Program-made: the position numbers and the translations under genes | Shown: positions 43,739 through 52,768 of the stretch, piece after piece | How the letters are laid out: the number at the start of each line of letters is the position of its first letter | Position numbering within the stretch: the first letter of the stretch is position 1 | The notes under the pieces: model-generated | Databases searched by the model: none | What the model was told of the DNA's origin: nothing | The model's input: only the letters and a program-made list of their open reading frames with translations | Origin: Nemertoderma westbladi | Lineage: Eukaryota; Xenacoelomorpha; Nemertodermatida; Nemertodermatidae | Direction of reading: 5' to 3' | Assembly (NCBI GenBank): GCA_032718475.1 | Contig: JAUCBJ010005791.1 | Coordinates: 1-52,768, forward strand | Length of the DNA: 52,768 nt

Positions 43739-46700
43739 TTGCTATTCTTACTAACTTGATTCTTTAAGTATGTGTGTGCCCCAGTCACTGTTTGCTATTC
43801 TTACTAACTTGATTCTTTAAGTATGTGTGTGCCCCAGTCACTGTTTGCTATTCTTACTAACTTGATTCTTTAAGTATGTGTGTGCCCCAGTCACTGTTTG
43901 CTATTCTTACTAACTTGATTCTTTAAGTATGTGTGTGCCCCAGTCACTGTTTGCTATTCTTACTAACTTGATTCTTTAAGTATGTGTGTGCCCCAGTCAC
44001 TGTTTGCTATTCTTACTAACTTGATTCTTTAAGTATGTGTGTGCCCCAATCACTGTTTGCTATTCTTACTAACTTGATTCTTTAAGTATGTGTGTGCCCC
44101 AGTCACTGTTTGCTATTCTTACTAACTTGATTCTTTAAGTATGTGTGTGCCCCAGTCACTGTTTGCTATTCTTACTAACTTGATTCTTTAAGTATGTGTG
44201 TGCCCCAGTCACTGTTTGCTATTCTTACTAACGTGATTCTTTAAGTATGTGTGTGCCCCAGTCACTGTTTGCTATTCTTACTAACTTGATTCTTTAAGTA
44301 TGTGTGTGCCCCAGTCCCCAGTCACTGTTTGCTATTCTTACTAACTTGATTCTTTAAGTATGTGTGTGCCCCAGTCACTGTTGCTATTCTTACTAACTTG
44401 ATTCTTTAAGTATGTGTGTGCCCCATCACTGTTTGCTATTCTTACTAACTTGATTCTTTAAGTATGTGTGTGCCCCAGTCACTGTTTGCTATTCTTACTA
44501 ACTTGATTCTTTAAGTATGTGTGTGCCCCAGTCACTGTTTGCTATTCTTACTAACTTGATTCTTTAAGTATGTGTGTGCCCCAGTCACTGTTTGCTATTC
44601 TTACTAACTTGATTCTTTAAGTATGTGTGTGCCCCAGTCACTGTTTGCTATTCTTACTAACTTGATTCTTTAAGTATGTGTGTGCCCCAGTCACTGTTTG
44701 CTATTCTTACTAACTTGATTCTTTAAGTATGTGTGTGCCCCAGTCACTGTTTGCTATTCTTACTAACTTGATTCTTTAAGTATGTGTGTGCTCCAATCAC
44801 TGTTTGCTATTCTTACTAACTTAATTCTTTAAGTATGTGTGTGTCCCAGTCACTGTTGCTATTCTTACTAACTTGATTCTTTAAGTATGTGTGTGTCCCA
44901 GTCACTGTTTGCTATTCTTACTAACTTGATTCTTTAAGTATGTGTGTGCCCCAATCACTGTTTGCTATTCTTACTAACTTGATTCTTTAAGTATGTGTGT
45001 GCCCCAGTCACTGTTTGCTATTCTTACTAACTTGATTCTTTAAGTATGTGTGTGCCCCAGTCACTGTTTGCTATTCTTACTAACTTGATTCTTTAAGTAT
45101 GTGTGTGCCCCAGTCACTCTTTGCTATTCTTACTAACTTGATTCTTTAAGTATGTGTGTGCTCCAATCACTGTTTGCTATTCTTACTAACTTGATTCTTT
45201 AAGTATGTGTGTGCCCCAATCACTGTTTGCTATTCTTACTAACTTGATTCTTTAAGTATGTGTGTGCCCCAGTCACTGTTTGCTATTCTTACTAACTTGA
45301 TTCTTTAAGTATGTGTGTGCCCCAGTCACTGTTTGCTATTCTTACTAACTTGATTCTTTAAGTATGTGTGTGCCCCAGTCACTGTTTGCTATTCTTACTA
45401 ACTTGATTCTTTAAGTATGTGTGTGCCCCAGTCACTGTTTGCTATTCTTACTAACTTGATTCTTTAAGTATGTGTGTGCTCCAGTCACTGTTTGCTATTC
45501 TTACTAACTTGATTCTTTAAGTATGTGTGTGCCCCAGTCACTGTTTGCTATTCTTACTAACTTGATTCTTTAAGTATGTGTGTGCCCCAGTCACTGTTTG
45601 CTATTCTTACTAACTTGATTCTTTAAGTATGTGTGTGCCCCAGTCACTGTTTGCTATTCTTACTAACTTGATTCTTTAAGTATGTGTGTGCCCCAGTCAC
45701 TGTTTGCTATTCTTACTAACTTGATTCTTTAAGTATGTGTGTGCCCCAGTCACTGTTTGCTATTCTTACTAACTTGATTCTTTAAGTATGTGTGTGCCCC
45801 AGTCACTGTTTGCTATTCTTACTAACTTGATTCTTTAAGTATGTGTGTGCCCCAGTCACTGTTTGCTATTCTTACTAACTTGATTCTTTAAGTATGTGTG
45901 TGCCCCAGTCACTGTTTGCTATTCTTACTAACTTGATTCTTTAAGTATGTGTGTGCCCCAGTCACTGTTTGCTATTCTTACTAACTTGATTCTTTAAGTA
46001 TGTGTGTGCCCCAGTCACTGTTTGCTATTCTTACTAACTTGATTCTTTAAGTATGTGTGTGCCCCAGTCACTGTTTGCTATTCTTACTAACTTGATTCTT
46101 TAAGTATGTGTGTGCCCCAGTCACTGTTTGCTATTCTTACTAACTTGATTCTTTAAGTATGTGTGTGCCCCAGTCACTGTTTGCTATTCTTACTAACTTG
46201 ATTCTTTAAGTATGTGTGTGCCCCAGTCACTGTTTGCTATTCTTACTAACTTGATTCTTTAAGTATGTGTGTGCCCCAGTCACTGTTTGCTATTCTTACT
46301 AACTTGATTCTTTAAGTATGTGTGTGCCCCAGTCACTGTTTGCTATTCTTACTAACTTGATTCTTTAAGTATGTGTGTGCCCCAGTCACTGTTTGCTATT
46401 CTTACTAACTTGATTCTTTAAGTATGTGTGTGCCCCAGTCACTGTTTGCTATTCTTACTAACTTGATTCTTTAAGTATGTGTGTGCCCCAGTCACTGTTT
46501 GCTATTCTTACTAACTTGATTCTTTAAGTATGTGTGTGCCCCAGTCACTGTTTGCTATTCTTACTAACTTGATTCTTTAAGTATGTGTGTGCCCCAGTCA
46601 CTGTTTGCTATTCTTACTAACTTGATTCTTTAAGTATGTGTGTGCCCCAGTCACTGTTTGCTATTCTTACTAACTTGATTCTTTAAGTATGTGTGTGCCC

Positions 46701-49209
46701 CAGTCACTGTTTGCTATTCTTACTAACTTGATTCTTTAAGTATGTGTGTGCCCCAGTCACTGTTTGCTATTCTTACTAACTTGATTCTTTAAGTATGTGT
46801 GTGCCCCAGTCACTGTTTGCTATTCTTACTAACTTGATTCTTTAAGTATGTGTGTGCCCCAGTCACTGTTTGCTATTCTTACTAACTTGATTCTTTAAGT
46901 ATGTGTGTGCCCCAGTCACTGTTTGCTATTCTTACTAACTTGATTCTTTAAGTATGTGTGTGCCCCAGTCACTGTTTGCTATTCTTACTAACTTGATTCT
47001 TTAAGTATGTGTGTGCCCCAGTCACTGTTTGCTATTCTTACTAACTTGATTCTTTAAGTATGTGTGTGCCCCAGTCACTGTTTGCTATTCTTACTAACTT
47101 GATTCTTTAAGTATGTGTGTGCCCCAGTCACTGTTTGCTATTCTTACTAACTTGATTCTTTAAGTATGTGTGTGCCCCAGTCACTGTTTGCTATTCTTAC
47201 TAACTTGATTCTTTAAGTATGTGTGTGCCCCAGTCACTGTTTGCTATTCTTACTAACTTGATTCTTTAAGTATGTGTGTGCCCCAGTCACTGTTTGCTAT
47301 TCTTACTAACTTGATTCTTTAAGTATGTGTGTGCCCCAGTCACTGTTTGCTATTCTTACTAACTTGATTCTTTAAGTATGTGTGTGCCCCAGTCACTGTT
47401 TGCTATTCTTACTAACTTGATTCTTTAAGTATGTGTGTGCCCCAGTCACTGTTTGCTATTCTTACTAACTTGATTCTTTAAGTATGTGTGTGCCCCAGTC
47501 ACTGTTTGCTATTCTTACTAACTTGATTCTTTAAGTATGTGTGTGCCCCAGTCACTGTTTGCTATTCTTACTAACTTGATTCTTTAAGTATGTGTGTGCC
47601 CCAGTCACTGTTTGCTATTCTTACTAACTTGATTCTTTAAGTATGTGTGTGCCCCAGTCACTGTTTGCTATTCTTACTAACTTGATTCTTTAAGTATGTG
47701 TGTGCCCCAGTCACTGTTTGCTATTCTTACTAACTTGATTCTTTAAGTATGTGTGTGCCCCAGTCACTGTTTGCTATTCTTACTAACTTGATTCTTTAAG
47801 TATGTGTGTGCCCCAGTCACTGTTTGCTATTCTTACTAACTTGATTCTTTAAGTATGTGTGTGCCCCAGTCACTGTTTGCTATTCTTACTAACTTGATTC
47901 TTTAAGTATGTGTGTGCCCCAGTCACTGTTTGCTATTCTTACTAACTTGATTCTTTAAGTATGTGTGTGCCCCAGTCACTGTTTGCTATTCTTACTAACT
48001 TGATTCTTTAAGTATGTGTGTGCCCCAGTCACTGTTTGCTATTCTTACTAACTTGATTCTTTAAGTATGTGTGTGCCCCAGTCACTGTTTGCTATTCTTA
48101 CTAACTTGATTCTTTAAGTATGTGTGTGCCCCAGTCACTGTTTGCTATTCTTACTAACTTGATTCTTTAAGTATGTGTGTGCCCCAGTCACTGTTTGCTA
48201 TTCTTACTAACTTGATTCTTTAAGTATGTGTGTGCCCCAGTCACTGTTTGCTATTCTTACTAACTTGATTCTTTAAGTATGTGTGTGCCCCAGTCACTGT
48301 TTGCTATTCTTACTAACTTGATTCTTTAAGTATGTGTGTGCCCCAGTCACTGTTTGCTATTCTTACTAACTTGATTCTTTAAGTATGTGTGTGCCCCAGT
48401 CACTGTTGCTATTCTTACTAACTTGATTCTTTAAGTATGTGTGTGCCCCAGTCACTGTTTGCTATTCTTACTAACTTGATTCTTTAAGTATGTGTGTGCC
48501 CCAGTCACTGTTTGCTATTCTTACTAACTTGATTCTTTAAGTATGTGTGTGCCCCAGTCACTGTTTGCTATTCTTACTAACTTGATTCTTTATAAGTATG
48601 TGTGTGCCCCAGTCACTGTTTGCTATTCTTACTAACTTGATTCTTTAAGTATGTGTGTGCCCCAGTCACTGTTTGCTATTCTTACTAACTTGATTCTTTA
48701 AGTATGTGTGTGCCCCAGTCACTGTTTGCTATTCTTACTAACTTGATTCTTTAAGTATGTGTGTGCCCCAGTCACTGTTTGCTATTCTTACTAACTTGAT
48801 TCTTTAAGTATGTGTGTGCCCCAGTCACTGTTTGCTATTCTTACTAACTTGATTCTTTAAGTATGTGTGTGCCCCAGTCACTGTTTGCTATTCTTACTAA
48901 CTTGATTCTTTAAGTATGTGTGTGCCCCAGTCACTGTTTGCTATTCTTACTAACTTGATTCTTTAAGTATGTGTGTGCCCCAGTCACTGTTTGCTATTCT
49001 TACTAACTTGATTCTTTAAGTATGTGTGTGCCCCAGTCACTGTTTGCTATTCTTACTAACTTGATTCTTTATAAGTATGTGTGTGCCCCAGTCACTGTTT
49101 GCTATTCTTACTAACTTGATTCTTTAAGTATGTGTGTGCCCCAGTCACTGTTTGCTATTCTTACTAACTTGTTTCTTTAAGTATATGTGTGCCCCAGTCA
49201 CTGTTGCTA
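43739..49209. repeat. 53-bp satellite, about 103 units
   Basis: The unit contains ttcttactaacttgattctt and aagtatgtgtgtgccccagt. The central units (roughly 45,200-48,400) look identical, while both ends carry variants (ccaatcac, gctccaatc, tgttgct with one T lost, tttataagtatg with two bases gained). This is the usual result of homogenisation by unequal exchange. No frame longer than a unit or two is open in a meaningful way. Confidence 0.97.
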
Positions 49210-49277
49210 TCATTTTATACAAAGGATAAAGCTGACCGTCACTGCACGGTCAGCTTTACCCTCTTACTAACTTGATG
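49205..49277. repeat. Hairpin insertion in the last satellite unit
   Basis: A perfect 12-bp stem (aaagctgaccgt / acggtcagcttt, loop cactgc) interrupts a unit: the satellite phrase stops after gttgctat and resumes after the hairpin with tcttactaacttgat. Confidence 0.85.
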
Positions 49278-50600
49278 AACACAATTAGATGGCTGTTTAG
49301 TGTCCTTTACTCATCATTCCACTTCGTTTATTCAAATTTTTCCCTGTATCTGTTAGTGTTGTTAACGTCAAATTAACAGGATGTGGTAATTTCACTTTCA
49401 CTTTTTTACCAGTTTAGATAATTCCCCGTTACACAACATGTCTTGTTTTATTATTCGAGATAAATCTTCGAAAGTATCACAAGTAGATTCCTCTTTCGAC
49501 TTAAATCGTTATAAATAAGATTACTTAGAAAGCTTAGGGATGGACTGTAAACAACCTTGAATCAATCGTTATCTTAGCATCTAATTCTAAGTGCAATTTA
49601 CTAGGGTTGGATGGGTACCCCGACCCCCTCCTTGTGTGAAATCTTCACAATTTTTATTTAATGAGAATTTCAAATCTTAAAACGGATTTACGAGTTTTTT
49701 TTAGTTGTGGGGTTATCGCTGTCTTTCTGGCTAGCAGTTAGTCTATCAAAATCTACTGTATGAAGACAGACAGACTATATTTTGCTAAACATTACAACTG
49801 ACGTCGGAAATTAAATCACCGACCCCGAAAACCCCCGTAATATAATGACAATAAGTAAGTTTGTGTGCAAACTTAGTGACAAACATTACTAACCGATTGG
49901 CAGACATTAGACAGCCGTAGTTTTGAGGGGGAAGGTTTAAACGTTAAAGGGAATTATCTCGGAAATAAATCCTACTCCTCCGTAATCTTTCACGCTAATT
50001 ATATAATTTATGGTTCGTTTGTTAAAGGATTTTCTTGATTCGAAGGTGTCATTGAGTCCAAAAAGTTGATTTAAAAAAATTGGGATAAATCATGGGACTA
50101 GTAGTGTTTTTAGTGAAATATTTAATAACGCCACTCGTCGCTAGAGGGAGACACAAAATATCAAATTTCCATTTGTATTGCTATTTGGCATCTCCCATCC
50201 CCCCTACCTTAAAGTAATTATTATTATAGAATAATTAGCAAGATAATAATCTTCACTAATCTACCCGGCCATTTACAGTTTGTACCCTGGTTTGTGATGA
50301 AAAAATGGTGGTGGTGTATTGGTTTTTGAAGGTAGTTTAATCGTTTATTTAAGGTAAAGTATACGTAATGATTGGTAATTTTTTATTAGACACGCTTTTG
50401 GTAAATTAATATAAGAAAAACTTACAAGGTTTCACTACTAACGTAATTAACTGATGCAGAACATTAGTCGTCGACTGCCCAGACAGACCTCTTGTCTGGA
50501 TAACAAAGGAACTGCCCTGTGGAATATAACAATAATAACGGGTGAGTACAAAACAATGACCCAAAACCTAAAAACCTTTACAAAACACTAACTTTCAAAC
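49278..50600. other. Spacer, no gene seen
   Basis: Contains a minus-strand relative of the dispersed repeat seen at 33.8 kb (about 49770-49840) and a gtcgctagagggag core near 50137-50151. No coding sequence is supported. Confidence 0.5.
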
Positions 50601-50604
50601 ACTA

Positions 50605-50897
50605 ACGCTAATTTTCGTTTATTGTTTTGGTTCCCCCAACACACAACTGTAACCATCTCCTTTACTAACCTGCTCCTTTAAATGGCAATTGGAACTGACG
50701 CTCTTTGGGACCTAACGCTCTTTGGGACCTAAAGGTCTTGGGGACCTAACACTCTTTGTGTCCTAACACTACTCTTTGTTTTGTACAGGTCAGAAAGAGC
50801 GTTAGGTCCAATTGCCATTTAAAGGAGTAGGTTAGTAAAGGAGCAGCTTACAGAGGCGTGTTCGGGGACAAAAACAATAAACGAAAGTTAACACATG
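50605..50897. mobile_element. Palindromic MITE with module arms
   Basis: Arms of about 100 bases (50608-50706 and 50788-50895) are inverted copies: cgtttattgttttggt at left and accaaaacaataaacg-type sequence at right, then the ggagcaggtta block and tttaaatggcaattgg. The loop has tandem ctaacgctctttgggac repeats (50697-50765). This shows that the dispersed module is the terminal part of a MITE family. Confidence 0.75.
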
Positions 50898-51415
50898 TTA
50901 CAAGATTATGCAGGTTACTTAATTGGGTCTTTGGTCTTTGCTTTGTACTCACTCAAATAATAACTGTCAGAACAATTAGGCACTAATAAACAGTAACAGG
51001 TGTAAGGGTAGCCTATTGATATTGTATACTGAATCTGAAATACTGTGTCACTGACACAGCACTAATATCTGGGGCGAGCCACGAATGTAAACGAGCTTAG
51101 TATAAAGGTACCATTATATCCCACTATATCAACCTCGTGTCTGTCTGTCGGTCGGTCAGTCTAATTCTTTGACCTTGTTTCTCCACTTTCTTAAACTAAA
51201 ACTTAGTAGGACTGATCTATGAAAATAGTTAAGAAAGTTCACATACACAACACACAGACTTCTACAGTTTAAAGTCGGCAGTTAGGGGCCTACATGTCGT
51301 AATATCCTCCCATTACATTGCTTTTAATCCGTTAAAGCTAAGCTAAAACCTGTCAGATATTTACTAGACTACAGCATGCGTCTTTGTGTAAACGGTCCGC
51401 TGTTCTCCAGTCTGC
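50898..51415. other. Spacer, no gene seen
   Basis: No coding sequence or repeat of note apart from a short gtctgtctgtcggtcggtc run near 51138. Confidence 0.5.
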
Positions 51416-51417
51416 TA

Positions 51418-51990
51418 CTATTACTACTACTAGGTCGAGCGAACTCGGACAGTGGAAATGAGATCCTTCCAGGCTTCCTGATTCTCCATAGTTGTCGCAA
51501 TTTCGTTTCTCCCAAGTTCAGTATCCCTTTCAAGTTGATCTATATATGTTATGGCCGGTCGTCCACGACTACGCTTTCCGTGAGTTGGTTGCCAGAGAAT
51601 GTAGATCTGGTATGACCTCGTCTTTACTTCGCCAGCAGTGCCCACTGAATCCTAATCTGCGTTCACGGAGGGTGGTTGATACAGGCGGTATTGTACCATA
51701 AAGCTCGGCGTTTGTCATGTGTTGTCTCCAGCTGATGTTTAGGGCTGCCCTTAGTAGTCTTGTGTAGCAACCATCAATTCGTTGTTCAAGTGATTTAGTC
51801 AGTGTCCAGGTCTCACCCCCGTATAAAAATACACTTTCCACTGTCGCTCGAAAGAACTTGGTCTTCAGGTGCCTGGAGAGATCTGATTTCCAGATGGTAT
51901 CCATTTTTGATAGAGCTACCCAAGCCTTTGCTTTCCTAATTTCTATGTCCTTTTTGCTACTCTCTATCCTTGATCCAAGGTACTGGAAGT
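51418..51990 (-). mobile_element. 5'-truncated copy of the first LINE
   Basis: Closely similar to 18950-19520 on the same strand, with the same (TAG)n tail. It encodes the C-terminal part of the reverse transcriptase, including YGGETWTLTKSLEQRIDGCY, and in another frame the end of the protein to STVRVRST, which the intron-5 copy loses to a stop. A frameshift near 51600 separates the two parts. Truncation is at about 51990. Confidence 0.9.
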
Positions 51991-52328
51991 CGGCTAACTA
52001 GAGGGCGAAATGTCTGAAAGTGTAAACCTTCTCCAATTTTCTGTGATTTTAATCAGTTTAAGCTAAAGCTTTGCATGTACTAGACCACATGCTGCGACTT
52101 GTTGAGGAAGTTGATCATACCGCAGTTATCTTGTTTGCAGCTAAAGGGCTAAATGAATGAAAGTGAGAACCTTCCACCGTTTACTTGATTTACTAGAAAA
52201 TTGGCAGCGTCTTTGTGGGACGCTGGTCCATCTATCTATATTTCTCAAGTTTGCCGCTAGAGGGATAACTAGTTAGTAGCTTTATTAATTCTTAATTGCA
52301 CTCATAGGCGTACGGGACGGGACGGGAC

Positions 52329-52355
52329 GGGGGGGGGGGGGGGGGGGGGGGGGGG
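52329..52355. repeat. Poly-G run of 27
   Basis: Longest uninterrupted G tract in the window, preceded by gacgggacgggacgg. Confidence 0.95.
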
Positions 52356-52489
52356 TGCATTGCATTTCAAGATTGTCTTCTTCCTGAACAACTTAACAAC
52401 TTGAAGTGGATGCTATTTTTCATGCACCTAAGAAGTGGGCGTGGCATATTCAGAAATTGCCCCTAATTTTTTATTTCAACGCATCTTTA

Positions 52490-52697
52490 TAGGTTTTCTG
52501 GGCCGCTGAATCGATTGAAAGTAATATAGAAGCCTGAAGACTTAGATATTAGCCATTTTTGATGTTCCAAAATTAGGGCGTGGCACTTCAAATTTTGAAA
52601 AATGAAATGAAAAATTTTGGTGCACCAAAAATGGCAAAACCACTAAGACTTCAGGCTTCTATATTACTTTCAATCGATTCAGCGCTCCAGAAAACCA
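52490..52697. mobile_element. MITE-like foldback
   Basis: Inverted arms of about 50 bases: 52493-52543 contains gaatcgattgaaagtaatat and 52648-52697 its complement, separated by about 105 bases that include a gggcgtggca motif also seen at 52437. Confidence 0.8.
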
Positions 52698-52768
52698 CTA
52701 AAAATGCTTCGAAATCAAAACTTTAGTAAAATTTCCGAATAAAGTAATTTTGAAATTTTAAAGTGCCA

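Noticed and set aside
40871-49209. CRISPR array
   Set aside because: The 70-bp and 53-bp repeats are contiguous, without unique spacers, in an animal genome.

Overview
The window is animal nuclear DNA. It shows spliced GT-AG exons, a Ty3/Gypsy retrotransposon, non-LTR retrotransposons, tRNA-derived SINEs and many MITE-like foldbacks. Collagen prolyl 4-hydroxylase and a canonical serum response factor point to a metazoan, probably a marine invertebrate; I cannot name the species.

The backbone is one complete plus-strand gene that I assembled by eye: the collagen prolyl 4-hydroxylase alpha subunit (P4HA). It has 12 exons between 12209 and 42757. All junctions are GT-AG, the phases are consistent, and they encode 557 residues with a signal peptide, an N-terminal region, a peptide-binding region and a 2-oxoglutarate/Fe(II) dioxygenase domain with its iron and 2-oxoglutarate ligands. 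Small exons sit among introns swollen by mobile DNA: intron 1 holds a very young Gypsy element, intron 5 a 3 kb non-LTR element, intron 9 a terminal-inverted-repeat element and intron 11 a 70-bp tandem array. Intron 7 (12.1 kb) contains a candidate TTAA-flanked element and a complete, intronless serum response factor (SRF) gene in the same orientation.

Layout. 1-8.8 kb: nested inverted repeats (outer arms at about 50-900 and 7850-8765, a middle foldback at 903-5434, an inner palindrome at 1809-2985) enclosing a gene for an acidic C2H2-finger protein. 8.8-12.2 kb: small tandem repeats and MITEs. 12.2-42.8 kb: P4HA with its nested passengers. 43-49.2 kb: a MITE, a long G tract and a 53-bp satellite of about 103 units. 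49.3-52.8 kb: foldbacks and a second copy of the intron-5 LINE.

The most unusual points are: (1) the 3' end of P4HA exon 11, together with its 5' splice site, has been amplified into 24 near-identical 70-bp copies, which places 23 extra donor sites in intron 11, each of which would give a stop codon if used; (2) an intronless SRF lies inside a P4HA intron; (3) the nested inverted repeats have 22-bp self-complementary units in their termini; (4) a dispersed module and CTCF-like SINE cores recur across the window. All coordinates and translations were made by hand from the sequence; repeat boundaries are approximate unless a target duplication is given.
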